Positions 39,687 to 49,252 are shown, numbered from the stretch's first letter. The stretch is 64,000 bases of DNA from an uncultured Kocuria sp. (GCF_947500125.1 NZ_CANMRA010000005.1:62001-126000), one strand, 5' to 3'. Notes: a model not told the origin generated them from the letters alone. Numbers and translations: made by a program.

Positions 39687-40264
39687 GCGGCGAGCAGCAG
39701 CGCCCCCCGTCCGGCGAGCCCGGCACGACGCCCCCGGCCGGCACCGGCCCGGGCGCGGACCCGCGCACCGACCCCGCCGCCGCGGCCCCGCCCGGGGCGC
39801 GCTCCTTCGCGGTGGGGGCCCCGCTGTCCCAGCTGCGCCGTCCGGTGCCGCAGGTCGGCGACGAGCGGCAGCAGGCCGAGGCGGGCACGGCGTCGTCGTT
39901 CTACGAGCAGGTGGGCGGGCACGAGACGTTCGTGAAGCTCGTGCACGAGTTCTACGTCCGCGTGGCCGAGGACGAGCGGTTCCGGGCGCTCTACCCGGAG
40001 GACGACCTCGGCCCGGCCGAGGAGCGGCTGCGGATGTTCCTCGAGCAGTACTGGGGCGGTCCGACCACCTACTCGGAGCGGCGCGGGCACCCGCGGCTGC
40101 GGATGCGGCACATGCCGTTCCCCGTGGACACGTGGGCGCGGGAGACGTGGCTGAGGCACATGCGCGCGGCCCTGGACACCCTGGAGCTCTCCCCGCTGCA
40201 CGACGGGATCATCTGGGACTACTTCGACCGCGCCGCCCACGCCATGGTCAACCGGCCCGGCTGA
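39683..40264 (+). CDS. glbO: Group II truncated haemoglobin (trHbO)
   Basis: Haem protein for O2 or redox chemistry, 193 aa. The globin domain is residues about 72-193, beginning SSFYEQVGGHETFVKLVHEF. It includes the FLEQYWGGPTTYSERRGHPRLRMRH segment (E-F helices) with the proximal His in the latter part and W in the G helix. The first 70 residues are a Pro/Gly/Ala-rich extension absent from mycobacterial GlbO. The ATG overlaps the pepN stop, so it is translationally coupled. Confidence 0.92.
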   Translation: MSGEQQRPPSGEPGTTPPAGTGPGADPRTDPAAAAPPGARSFAVGAPLSQLRRPVPQVGDERQQAEAGTASSFYEQVGGHETFVKLVHEFYVRVAEDERFRALYPEDDLGPAEERLRMFLEQYWGGPTTYSERRGHPRLRMRHMPFPVDTWARETWLRHMRAALDTLELSPLHDGIIWDYFDRAAHAMVNRPG

Positions 40265-40270
40265 GGTCCC

Positions 40271-40939
40271 TCAGCGCTTGGCGAGGACGTGCCCGCCGGG
40301 GGTGCTCAGGCGCACCCAGCGGCCGTTCTCGGCCACGGCGACGTCCGCGCCCGGGCGCAGGAAGCCGAGCGAGTACGCGGCGAACGCCGCGCCGTCCGGC
40401 AGCGGCGCTCCGGACAGACGACCCGCGAGGGTGTCCGCCCACCCGGACGAGCGGCCCCAGACCTGCGAGCGCACGGTGTCGACGACGGCGGCACCCGCAT
40501 CGGTGGGCACGGCCCGGGCGACCTCGGCGATCCCGGCCCGGGCGGCCTCGCGCAGCTCGTCCCCGGCGACGTCCCCCACCGGCGACCATCCGCTCAGCGG
40601 CGGGGCGATGCCTGCCCAGGAGACGGTCGCGTCCATGGGGGGCAGGCCCACCTCCGTGGCGTACTCGTCCTGGCGCGGCATCCGGTCGAGGACCCCGCCG
40701 AGCGGGACGGTGACGTCGAGGGACTGCTCCTGGGCCAGCGCCGCGGTGCGCAGACCCAGCACCGTGGGCGTGCTGTCGAGCAGGCCGTGGGGCTCCAGCA
40801 CGCACACGTAGACGCCGAGGGCCCGCCCGCGCGCCTGGAAGCGCACCGCGCCCTGGGGGTCCACGCCGCGGGCGCGGGTCAGGTAGGTCCGCAGGTCGGC
40901 GACGTCCCGCGGATCCGTCAGGGCAAGGGACCGGTTCAC
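40271..40939 (-). CDS. Conserved hypothetical protein (Micrococcaceae type)
   Basis: A 222-residue soluble protein I do not recognise. It has no signal peptide, membrane helix or obvious catalytic motif; it contains two moderately hydrophobic beta-rich stretches (ALGVYVCVLEPHGLLDS and GFLRPGADVAVAENGRWVRL). The GTG start at 40939 lies just after the upstream thioesterase stop, so the two are likely an operon. The ribosome site is weak and the start uncertain. It is convergent with glbO, with only 6 nt between stops. Confidence 0.6.
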   Translation of the reverse strand: MNRSLALTDPRDVADLRTYLTRARGVDPQGAVRFQARGRALGVYVCVLEPHGLLDSTPTVLGLRTAALAQEQSLDVTVPLGGVLDRMPRQDEYATEVGLPPMDATVSWAGIAPPLSGWSPVGDVAGDELREAARAGIAEVARAVPTDAGAAVVDTVRSQVWGRSSGWADTLAGRLSGAPLPDGAAFAAYSLGFLRPGADVAVAENGRWVRLSTPGGHVLAKR

Positions 40940-40944
40940 GGGGC

Positions 40945-41430
40945 TCAGGCCTCGGCGGGGACGGGCCGGCGGGCGAAGCGGGTCGAGGCGTCCGACCACT
41001 GGGCCAGCGCGCTGCGCGGCGCCTCGTCGAGGCGCTCGGGCCGTCCGGTGGACCGGTCGATCACGACGACGACCGTCTGGGCCACGGCGTAGACCCGCGA
41101 GCCGTCCTCCTCCTGGACGGCGTAGTCGAGCACGAAGCTCGAACCGCCCACGGAGGAGACCCACACGCGCACGAACACCGGATCGGCGCGGTACAGCAGC
41201 TGCTCCGTGTACTCGACCTCCTGCCGGCCGATCACGGTCATGCGGTCCCCCAGCAGGGAGCGGAACGTGGCGTCCGCGGGCGCACCGGCCACGGCGCCCC
41301 CGGGCAGCGGCCCGGACATGAGCCGCACGCGGGCGTCCTCCAGGTACTGGAGCATCGTGACGTTGTTGACGTGACCGTAGCTGTCGATGTCGCCGAAGCG
41401 CATCTGGATGGGGATCAGCAGCGAAGACAT
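40945..41430 (-). CDS. Acyl-CoA thioesterase (hotdog fold, 4HBT type)
   Basis: A 161-residue hotdog thioesterase. The catalytic signature MRFGDIDSYGHVNNVTMLQYLEDAR is near the N-terminus (residues about 9-30); the first Asp of DxxxHVNN is the expected catalytic acid. The specific acyl-CoA is unknown. Start placed at ATG 41430 (MSSLL); ATG 41439 is three codons earlier and cannot be excluded. It is divergent from tesB and upstream of the hypothetical gene. Confidence 0.85.
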   Translation of the reverse strand: MSSLLIPIQMRFGDIDSYGHVNNVTMLQYLEDARVRLMSGPLPGGAVAGAPADATFRSLLGDRMTVIGRQEVEYTEQLLYRADPVFVRVWVSSVGGSSFVLDYAVQEEDGSRVYAVAQTVVVVIDRSTGRPERLDEAPRSALAQWSDASTRFARRPVPAEA

Positions 41431-41491
41431 GACCCCCATCCCATCACACCGGGGCGGTCCGGTCGCGCCGCGGCGCGTGCGGCGGCTTGGC

Positions 41492-41497
41492 TAGAGT
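41492..41497 (+). promoter_or_regulatory. -10 box TAGAGT, leaderless arrangement (tesB)
   Basis: The hexamer ends 7 nt before ATG 41505. Confidence 0.5.
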
Positions 41498-41504
41498 GAA
41501 GCCC

Positions 41505-42395
41505 ATGACCTACAGCCCGATCCCGGACCCCACACAGGCCCTGCTCGACATGCTCGACCTCGCGGACGGGGGTGGCGCGCGCACCCTCGAGGACATCTAC
41601 GTGGGCCACTCCATCTCCCCCGCGCGCGGCCGGGTCTACGGCGGGCAGGTCCTGGCGCAGGCCGTGACCGCCGCGATGCGCACCGTGGACCCGGAGCGGA
41701 TCGTCCACTCCCTGCACGGGTACTTCCTGCGCGCCGGGGACGTGTCCCGGCCGATCACCTTCGGGGTGGAGCGGATCCGGGACGGACGGTCCTTCTCCGC
41801 CCGCCGCGTGCACGCCTACCAGGAGGGGCGCGCCATCCTCTCGGCCATCGCGTCCTTCCAGGTCCCGGCCCGGGGCCTGGACCACCAGGACGAGTGCCCC
41901 CAGAACCTGCCCGACCCCGAGTCCCTGCCGAGCGCCGTGGAGCTGCTGGGCCACGTCGACGCCCCCGAGGCGCAGGCGATCGCCCACGAGCGTCCCTTCG
42001 ACATGCGCTACATCACCGAGCCGATCTACTTCAGGCCGGACTCCCGCGGCGAGCCCTTCAACGCGGTGTGGATCAAGACCCTCAAGCCGCTGCCGGACGA
42101 CCCGAACGTCCACCGCGCCGCGCTCGCCTACGCGAGCGACTACACGCTGCTCGAGCCCATCCTCCGGCTGCACGGCAAGACGTGGATCGAGCCGGGCATG
42201 AACATCGCCTCCCTCGACCACGCGATGTGGTGGCACCGGGAGGCCCGCGCCGACGAGTGGCTGCTCTACGTGCAGTCCTCCCCCAACGCGTCCTCGGCCC
42301 GCGGCCTCGGGGTGGGCCGGATGTTCTCCCGGGACGGACGGCTCGTCGCCACCACCGCCCAGGAGGGCATGATGCGCTTCCCCGAGTTCCACTGA
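41505..42395 (+). CDS. tesB: Acyl-CoA thioesterase II (TesB)
   Basis: A 296-residue double-hotdog thioesterase that hydrolyses medium- to long-chain acyl-CoA. Visible TesB features are GRVYGGQVLAQAVTAA in the first half, HSLHGYFLRAGD, and the second-half active-site region around SLDHAMWWH, with a C-terminal GRMFSRDGRLVATTAQEGMMR. No ribosome site is seen; TAGAGT 7 nt before the ATG favours a leaderless message. Next to a second thioesterase on the other strand. Confidence 0.93.
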   Translation: MTYSPIPDPTQALLDMLDLADGGGARTLEDIYVGHSISPARGRVYGGQVLAQAVTAAMRTVDPERIVHSLHGYFLRAGDVSRPITFGVERIRDGRSFSARRVHAYQEGRAILSAIASFQVPARGLDHQDECPQNLPDPESLPSAVELLGHVDAPEAQAIAHERPFDMRYITEPIYFRPDSRGEPFNAVWIKTLKPLPDDPNVHRAALAYASDYTLLEPILRLHGKTWIEPGMNIASLDHAMWWHREARADEWLLYVQSSPNASSARGLGVGRMFSRDGRLVATTAQEGMMRFPEFH

Positions 42396-42411
42396 GGCTG
42401 CCCGGGCACGA

Positions 42412-42448
42412 CGAAGGGCGCCGGTCCCGGCGGGACCGACGCCCTTCG
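42412..42448. terminator. Bidirectional terminator tesB / ettA
   Basis: Stem cgaagggcg-c-cggtccc paired with gggaccg-a-cgcccttcg, with a very small loop, between convergent genes. Confidence 0.75.
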
Positions 42449-42459
42449 CGCGGTGGGGC

Positions 42460-44142
<1,683 letters not shown>

Positions 44143-44149
44143 GCCCTCA

Positions 44150-44155
44150 AGGCTA
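44150..44155 (-). promoter_or_regulatory. -10 box TAGCCT, leaderless arrangement (ettA)
   Basis: The minus-strand hexamer ends 7 nt before ATG 44142. A GAGG lies in the spacer, so a very short leader is also possible. Confidence 0.45.
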
Positions 44156-44256
44156 CCCCGCTCCGCGGCGGCCCACGGGCGGGGACGGAGCAGGAGCGAC
44201 GGCACCGCGGCCCCCGCTCCGTCCCCGGGGCACCCGCACGGCCCCGCGCGGGGAGC

Positions 44257-44865
44257 TCAGCCGGCCGCGGGCTGGCGGCTCGGCCGCCGGCCCGGGTCGG
44301 CGGCCGCGGCCCCGACGAGCTCGCCGGTCTCCGGGTCGACGCCCTCCGGGACCGCCGGGCCCCCGCCCCCGCCGTCGGGGTCGGGGTCGCCGCTCGCGTC
44401 CGACGGATCCCCGCCCGGGGCCGCCGGGGCGTCCGCAGGACCGGTCTCCGCGGCGTCCTCGGGCTGCCCGGCGGGCCGCTCCCCCGTCCGGTCGGCGGGC
44501 GGCGAGGAGCTCACGGTGCGCTGGAAGCAGGCCGTGCCGAGGGCGAGGTCGTGCCCGAGGGACACCGCGTCCACGTCCACCGCCGTGTTGCGCCCGTGCT
44601 CGCCCTCCCAGAACCGGACCTTGAGCTTGCCGACGACCACCACGGGCTGGCCCTTCTTGATGCTGGCCAGCGCGTTGAGCCCCAGGGCGCGGAACGCCTG
44701 GATCGAGAACCAGTTGGTGTGCCCGTCCCGCCACGAATTGGCCTGCTGGTCGAACCAGCGCGGGGTGGAGGCGAGGCGAAAGGTCACCACCACGGTGCCG
44801 TCGGGCAGGTTGCGGGACTCGGGATCCGTGGCCACGTAGCCGCGGACGGTGATCTGCTCGGTCAT
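44257..44865 (-). CDS. ssb: Single-stranded DNA-binding protein paralogue, no canonical acidic tip
   Basis: A 202-residue protein with one OB fold in residues 1-105 (TVRGYVATDPE, VVTFRLAS, NWFSIQAFRALGLNALASIKKGQPVVVVGKL). The C-terminal 90 residues are disordered and rich in Pro, Ala, Gly and Asp. It ends RPSRQPAAG and lacks the DDDIPF-type tip through which the main SSB recruits partners. It is also not next to rpsF/rpsR. It is therefore probably a second SSB (as SsbB in streptomycetes), perhaps for uptake or repair; that role is inferred. Start ATG 44865 with GGAG 6 nt upstream. Confidence 0.85.
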   Translation of the reverse strand: MTEQITVRGYVATDPESRNLPDGTVVVTFRLASTPRWFDQQANSWRDGHTNWFSIQAFRALGLNALASIKKGQPVVVVGKLKVRFWEGEHGRNTAVDVDAVSLGHDLALGTACFQRTVSSSPPADRTGERPAGQPEDAAETGPADAPAAPGGDPSDASGDPDPDGGGGGPAVPEGVDPETGELVGAAAADPGRRPSRQPAAG

Positions 44866-45005
44866 CGGGAACTCCTCTGGACGGCGGCCGGTGCGGCCGG
44901 TGCTGGCCCCGGTGGCGGGGTGCACCCAGCGTCCTGCCGGAGCCGGTGCCCCCGCGGCGAACGGGCCCCGGTTGTGGACGGCAGGACCGTCGCCGCCCGA
45001 GGGCG

Positions 45006-45023
45006 CCGCACTGTGCAGTGCGG
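45006..45023. repeat. Perfect 18-nt palindrome between small ORF and ssb
   Basis: ccgcactgtgcagtgcgg lies about 25 nt after the 44-codon gene and about 140 nt before ssb. It may be the 3' end hairpin of the small gene or a dyad operator. Confidence 0.5.
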
Positions 45024-45048
45024 TGGCGGGACCCGGCGTCCTGATGGC

Positions 45049-45183
45049 TCAGTCGATGTCGACGGCGTTCCAGGCGATGACGGCGAGGGGCTCCCGGTGC
45101 CGCTCCTGCTCGTGGGAGCACGCCCAGCACCAGGGGCCGTAGAGCGGTGGGGCGCCGCACGGGCAGAGCCGGATCCGGGCCAT
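45049..45183 (-). CDS. 44-residue cysteine-rich small protein
   Basis: Unrecognised. The sequence begins MARIRLCPCGAPPLYG and contains WCWACSHEQE, giving cysteines at 7, 9, 19 and 22 in a CxC...CxxC layout that could bind one zinc. The second half (AVIAWNAVDID) is not disordered-looking. An excellent ribosome site GAGGTGA lies 5 nt before the ATG, which is the main support for a real gene. It lies upstream of the SSB paralogue on the same strand, with 183 nt between. Confidence 0.55.
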   Translation of the reverse strand: MARIRLCPCGAPPLYGPWCWACSHEQERHREPLAVIAWNAVDID

Positions 45184-45612
45184 CGGACTCACCTCGATGT
45201 TCGTTGCAGTGGCCTGACAGGTGGCGGCCTGCCGGACGACATCCTGCGCGGGTGTCCTCACCCCTACTACCGGCCCAGGGACTCCTGTGGATGCACCGCG
45301 GACCGGTTGTCGTGGCCGGCACGGCGCCCGGACCGCCGGAACAGGTGCCGCGGGCGCCCGGTCCCCGCGCGTCGCCCCACCGCTGGGAGCCGTCGCTCCA
45401 CGCGGCGGGGCGACGACCGCGGACGCCGGCCCCGCACGTCAGCCACGGGAGTCGGCCGCGATCTCGCCACGGCAGTCCGGCCCCGGTGCAGTGCAGGCGC
45501 CCGGACGGGAGGCGGAGACCGGCCTCGCGGGCCGCGACCTCCTCCGCCCTCCCGCGCCGGCGCAGCGGCGCCGTGCCCGGCTCGCCGCCGGCCCCGGGCG
45601 CGTTCCGATCAG
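45184..45612. other. 429-nt gap with no supported gene
   Basis: Open frames on both strands are Arg/Pro-rich and look like chance frames in GC-rich DNA. The promoter of the 44-residue gene should lie at the low end; I see only GTAGTAGGG-type candidates on the minus strand near 45265. Nothing else recognised. Confidence 0.5.
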
Positions 45613-45843
45613 CTAGGCGGCGTGCCCCGGCTCGACCACGATGCAGTCCTCCCGGAAGTCGAGGTGCATGCAGTGCAGCGCGACGACGCCCCGGGTGATC
45701 GCCTCCAGCTGCTGCGGATCGATGTCCGGGCCGACGTTGCGGACGATGAAGCCACGGGTGTCCTCCGTGGCCTCCTCCACCGTGTCGTAGTGGTAGTAAC
45801 GGGCCCCCCGGCCGGTCCACTGCCTGATGATGGTGACGCTCAT
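45613..45843 (-). CDS. Small conserved-looking protein, 76 aa
   Basis: Unrecognised. Compact mixed alpha/beta sequence starting MSVTIIRQWTGRGARYYHYD and ending CIVVEPGHAA, with an acidic middle (TVEEATEDTRGFIVRNVGPD) and two cysteines. No signal or membrane segment. A very strong ribosome site (GGGGGAGG, 4-5 nt before the ATG) supports the start within a longer open frame. It lies on the same strand as the 44-residue gene and ssb, but 429 nt away from the former. Confidence 0.65.
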   Translation of the reverse strand: MSVTIIRQWTGRGARYYHYDTVEEATEDTRGFIVRNVGPDIDPQQLEAITRGVVALHCMHLDFREDCIVVEPGHAA

Positions 45844-46251
45844 GGTTCCTCCCCCTGAATCGGATCCGGACGCGTGGTCCGTGGCCGCCCCGGGCACCCC
45901 GTCCGGGAACTGCGGCCGTCCCGGCGGGCTGCCGCCGGGGACGTCGCCGAGGTGCTCCTCCGGCTCCTCGTCCGTCCTGGCGCGGAGCTCAGGTGGCCGG
46001 ATGGCCGCACCCCTCGATGTGCTACTTAACGTATGCGAATTCACAGGGTGGTGCTTGTCCACACTTTCGCGACCGCGAACGATCCAGGGCCGGCCGGGCG
46101 GCGCGGGGAGGCGTCGGCGGGGCCGTCCCGGAGCGGGAGGGCCGGGCGGGGCCGGCCGAGGCCGGCGAGGGGGCGCTCGAGCAGGGTACTCCGGGAGACT
46201 GCTCCGGCCTCGTGGCAGGCACACGAGGGCGCTCGGTGCCTGCCGGCTCCA
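45844..46251. other. 408-nt upstream region of the 76-aa gene
   Basis: No convincing ORF. The block 46015-46060 is AT-rich relative to everything around it (tgctacttaacgtatgcgaattcaca) and is the likely promoter of the 76-aa gene, about 180 nt upstream of it. The long leader holds no known riboswitch that I can see. Confidence 0.5.
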
Positions 46252-46332
46252 TCACCGGCGAAAGATGGCCCGCCCGGTCCAGTAAGACCGAGCGGGCCGC
46301 GGACACCTAGACGGCGAGATCTGTGTGTCCAC
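46252..46332 (-). other. Candidate 26-codon leaderless micro-ORF or small RNA
   Basis: TAGGCT (46343-46338) is followed after 5 nt by GTG and 26 codons (start MDTQISPSRCP, end GRAIFRR) to a TGA. The same stretch forms two RNA stems: GGACAC/GTGTCC and the 13-bp terminator-like hairpin at 46267-46298. Either a small RNA with its own terminator or a tiny ORF would explain the arrangement. Neither is proven. Confidence 0.25.
46267..46298 (-). terminator. Terminator-like hairpin downstream of tRNA-Arg
   Basis: 13-bp stem with one wobble (46267-46279 with 46286-46298), loop cagtaa, followed on the minus strand by ATCTTTC. Confidence 0.55.
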
Positions 46333-46553
46333 CGCACAGCCTACCGCGCCCCCGCTCCGCCCGGGGATGCCGTGGCCCCGAGCAGGCGCCGGCACCCGGT
46401 CCGCCCGGCCCCGGCCGAGAGTGCCGTCGACCTCGCCGCTCGAGAGGACCCGCCGCGCACCGCGGCACGAGCTGCCGTCGGATCTGCCGTCGTGGACGAC
46501 GAGATCCCCGTCGCCCCGGGCGGCGAGGACCGGGACGGCGGGGATCACGAGTG
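46333..46553. other. 221-nt gap between micro-ORF and tRNA-Arg
   Basis: No gene seen apart from the TAGGCT box at 46338-46343. Confidence 0.5.
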
Positions 46554-46626
46554 TGCCCCAGGAGGGAGTCGAACCCCCGACCAAGAGATTAGAAGGCTCC
46601 TGCTCTATCCACTGAGCTACTGAGGC
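46554..46626 (-). tRNA. tRNA-Arg (anticodon TCT)
   Basis: 73 nt. Acceptor GCCTCAG/CTGGGGC with one U-G pair, D arm GCTC-AGTGGATA-GAGC, anticodon loop CTTCTAA, T arm with GGGGGTTCGACTCCCTC-type sequence. The anticodon stem GGAGC/TCTCT has a C31-U39 mismatch. CCA is not encoded. Confidence 0.94.
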
Positions 46627-46696
46627 TTACCGCCCGGGACCGTGTCCTGGGCGCCGCGGACGAGTTTACCAACTCGCCGGGGCGGCACCGGCCGCC

Positions 46697-48268
46697 TCAG
46701 ATCACGGCACTCTGCACCGGGGGCTGGTAGCGGCCGCGGAAGAGCCGTCTGGTCGCCGGGTCGATGAACCACAGGTACACGCCGTAGGAGAGGGCGACGA
46801 CCGCCGCGATCAGCCGGCCGGAACTGAGGTCCAGGTCCAGGTACGGGAAGACGTCCAGCTGGTCGGACACCGCGTAGATCATGAAGAAGACGGTGAGGAA
46901 GAACAGGATGTCCACCTGCCAGTCGCTGCGGATGCCCGTGACGGCGAACAGCGGGATGAGCCACACCACGTACCAGGCCTGGATCATCGGGGAGAACAGC
47001 ACGATCGCGGCGAAAGCCCAGGCCAGACGGCGGATGATCCGCTCGTCCCGGCCCACGAACATCAGCCAGAGGATCACCGGCACCGCGAGGGCCTGCCCCA
47101 CCGAGTGGATCAGCTCCCGCCACTGGCCCGAGTCCCCGCCCACGGCCGCGGCCAGGGTGGCGGCGAGGCCGCCGACGAAGCCCACGGGGGCGTACCAGAT
47201 GGACACCGAGCCCGGGGTGGACATGGCGGAGACCCAGCCGAAGCCGAAGCCGTTGATCAGCCCCATCAGCCCGAGCAGGGCGATCGAGTAGGCGAGGACC
47301 AGGAACCAGATCACGAAGCGGCGCGTCCACGAGGCGTCCTTGCCCGCCCAGAGCAGGCCGATGAAAGGGAGGAAGACGAGCGTGATGGGCTTGATCGCCA
47401 CGGACAGGGTGACGAGCGTGGTGCCGAGCAGGCCGCCCCTCCAGTTCCGGTGCACGGCGGCCGCGTAGGTGCCGCCCAGGGCGAGGGCGATCATGATGGC
47501 GTCGTTGTGCACGGAGACGATGAAGTTGGTGAGAAACAGGGGGTTCGCCACGCTGAGCCACAGGGCCCGTGCCGGGTTGATGCCGTGCAGCCGCGCGAGC
47601 CGCGGGATCAGCCACATGCACGCGATCACGGCGAGCACGCACAGTCCCCGGAACCAGAGCACGGCGGCGTCCGGGTCCGCCCCCGTGACGGCCACCACGA
47701 ACTGCTCGAGCCACAGGAAGAGCGGCCCGTAGGGCGGCGGGGACTCCGACCACATCTGGTCCGCGCCGAGCTGGAAGAAGTTGTCGATCGTGGAGACGCC
47801 GTGCTCGTAGGGGTTCAGCCCGTTGGCCATCACCCGGCCCTGGCCGATGTAGGAGTACACGTCCCGGCTGAACAGGGGGATCGTCACGAGCATGGGGGCG
47901 GACCACGCCGCGATGGCGGCGAGCACCCACCGGCCGCTGCCCGGCTCCCACCGGTTGAGCTTCTGCCCCAGCCGCAGCCACTCGCGGATCAGGAGCATCC
48001 CGCCCACGGCGAGCAGGAGGATGGAGACGATCACCCCGGTGGTGGTGAAGCGCATGCCGATGATCACCGGCGCCTGCCGCAGCGGGGAGACGGAGGCGAG
48101 CCAGCCGACGCCCAGGGAGCCGACGAGGAGCATGACCGAGCCGACGGTGCCCATGATCACGGTCCGCAGCGGCGCCCCGGAGACGTACCGCGAGCTCCCG
48201 GGCTCCGCCGGCGGCCGGTCGGCGTCGGGTCCCTCGCCCGGCGCCGGCGTCCTCGAAGTGATCTGCAC
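46697..48268 (-). CDS. mptB: Polyprenol-phosphate-mannose-dependent alpha-1,6-mannosyltransferase, MptB type
   Basis: GT-C fold membrane enzyme that extends lipomannan or a related envelope mannan using polyprenyl-phosphomannose. It has about 523 residues with 12-13 hydrophobic helices after a 30-residue Pro-rich cytoplasmic N-terminus. Family features are SRDVYSYIGQGRVMANGLNPYE, with the acidic residue of the first outer loop, and ESPPPYGPLFLWLE. The start chosen is GTG 48268 because GGGAG precedes it; GTG 48322 would add 18 residues. It lies just upstream of tRNA-Arg and is divergent from orn. Confidence 0.87.
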   Translation of the reverse strand: MQITSRTPAPGEGPDADRPPAEPGSSRYVSGAPLRTVIMGTVGSVMLLVGSLGVGWLASVSPLRQAPVIIGMRFTTTGVIVSILLLAVGGMLLIREWLRLGQKLNRWEPGSGRWVLAAIAAWSAPMLVTIPLFSRDVYSYIGQGRVMANGLNPYEHGVSTIDNFFQLGADQMWSESPPPYGPLFLWLEQFVVAVTGADPDAAVLWFRGLCVLAVIACMWLIPRLARLHGINPARALWLSVANPLFLTNFIVSVHNDAIMIALALGGTYAAAVHRNWRGGLLGTTLVTLSVAIKPITLVFLPFIGLLWAGKDASWTRRFVIWFLVLAYSIALLGLMGLINGFGFGWVSAMSTPGSVSIWYAPVGFVGGLAATLAAAVGGDSGQWRELIHSVGQALAVPVILWLMFVGRDERIIRRLAWAFAAIVLFSPMIQAWYVVWLIPLFAVTGIRSDWQVDILFFLTVFFMIYAVSDQLDVFPYLDLDLSSGRLIAAVVALSYGVYLWFIDPATRRLFRGRYQPPVQSAVI

Positions 48269-48340
48269 TGCTCTCCCGATGCGCCCGTCCGTGGTTGCGG
48301 GTGCCGCGGCTGGGCGCAGCACGGACCCGTGGTCGCCCCG

Positions 48341-48346
48341 ATCCTA
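48341..48346 (-). promoter_or_regulatory. -10 box TAGGAT of mptB
   Basis: Minus-strand TAGGAT, predicting a start near 48334, about 65 nt before GTG 48268. Confidence 0.45.
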
Positions 48347-48411
48347 TCCCCGGCTCCTGCGGGGATCCCCGCACGGCCACGGCGGGGCGCTGCGCCGTCG
48401 GGGCGGCACGG

Positions 48412-48417
48412 TAGATT
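48412..48417 (+). promoter_or_regulatory. -10 box TAGATT, leaderless arrangement (orn)
   Basis: The hexamer ends 6 nt before GTG 48424; no ribosome site is present. Confidence 0.6.
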
Positions 48418-48423
48418 GTCCGG

Positions 48424-49041
48424 GTGGCTAATTCGAACGGACGCATAGTGTGGATCGACTGCGAGATGACGGGGCTGTCCCTCGAGGAGGACGCCCTGAT
48501 CGAGGTCGCGGCGCTCGTCACCGACGACGAGCTCAACGTCCTCGGGGAGGGCGTCGACGTCGTGATCCGCCCGAGCGAGGCGGCGCTGGCGCAGATGGGG
48601 GACTTCGTGCGGAACATGCACACCTCCTCCAAGCTGCTCGACGAGCTCCCCTCCGGCCTGACGATGGAGGAGGCCCAGGAGCAGGTCCTCGCCTACATCA
48701 AGGAGTGGGTACCCGAGCCGGGCAAGGCGCCCCTGGGCGGGAACTCGGTGGGCACGGACCGCACGTTCCTGGTGCGTGACATGCCGGAGCTCGTGGCGCA
48801 CCTGCACTACCGGGTGATCGACGTCTCCACCATCAAGGAGCTCTCCCGCCGGTGGTTCCCGCGCGCCTACTTTCAGGCACCGCCGAAGACCGGCAACCAC
48901 CGGGCCCTGGGTGACATCCGCGACTCGATCGACGAGCTGCGCTACTACCGCCGCGCCGTGTTCGCCCCCGAGCCGGGGCCGGACTCGGAGACCGCGAAGG
49001 GCATCGCCGCGGAGATCTCCGCCTCCCGCACGGGCGCCTGA
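48424..49041 (+). CDS. orn: Oligoribonuclease
   Basis: DEDDh 3'-5' exonuclease that degrades 2-5-nt RNAs, including pGpG from c-di-GMP breakdown. 205 aa. Exo I is VWIDCEMTGLSLEEDALIEV, Exo II is in GNSVGTDRTFL, and Exo III is NHRALGDIRDSIDELRYY. The C-terminal 20 residues are extra and acidic. GTG start with no ribosome site and TAGATT 6 nt upstream, a clear leaderless candidate. Followed by tRNA-His on the same strand. Confidence 0.96.
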   Translation: MANSNGRIVWIDCEMTGLSLEEDALIEVAALVTDDELNVLGEGVDVVIRPSEAALAQMGDFVRNMHTSSKLLDELPSGLTMEEAQEQVLAYIKEWVPEPGKAPLGGNSVGTDRTFLVRDMPELVAHLHYRVIDVSTIKELSRRWFPRAYFQAPPKTGNHRALGDIRDSIDELRYYRRAVFAPEPGPDSETAKGIAAEISASRTGA

Positions 49042-49118
49042 TCCTGCCGACCGCCGGCGGACCTGCCGGGCGTCACCACGAGGGCCTCGGCGTGGTCCGG
49101 GGCGCTCCGGGAATGCGG

Positions 49119-49124
49119 TACACT
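49119..49124 (+). promoter_or_regulatory. Candidate -10 box of tRNA-His
   Basis: TACACT about 47 nt before the mature tRNA 5' end. No clear -35. Confidence 0.4.
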
Positions 49125-49170
49125 CGTATGCGTTGCCCAGCGGAAGCACGGTCTTCCGGCGGGCGTTCAT

Positions 49171-49245
49171 GGTGGGCGTAGCTCAGTTCGGCAGAGCGCC
49201 TGGTTGTGGTCCAGGAGGTCGCGGGTTCAACCCCCGTCGCTCACC
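49171..49245 (+). tRNA. tRNA-His (anticodon GTG)
   Basis: 75 nt including the extra G-1, which faces discriminator C73 as histidine tRNAs require. Acceptor GTGGGCG/CGCTCAC, anticodon stem CCTGG/CCAGG with loop TTGTGGT, T arm GCGGGTTCAACCCCCGT. CCA is not encoded. Confidence 0.96.
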
Positions 49246-49252
49246 CACTGTG

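Noticed and set aside
45147-45698. Plus-strand open frames of 131-183 codons in the gap
   Set aside because: Arg/Pro/Ser-rich composition, no ribosome site, and overlap with the small minus-strand genes that have good ribosome sites.
46252-46584. A 110-codon frame on the minus strand through tRNA-Arg
   Set aside because: It begins inside the tRNA gene; only the last 26 codons behind the TAGGCT box deserve mention.
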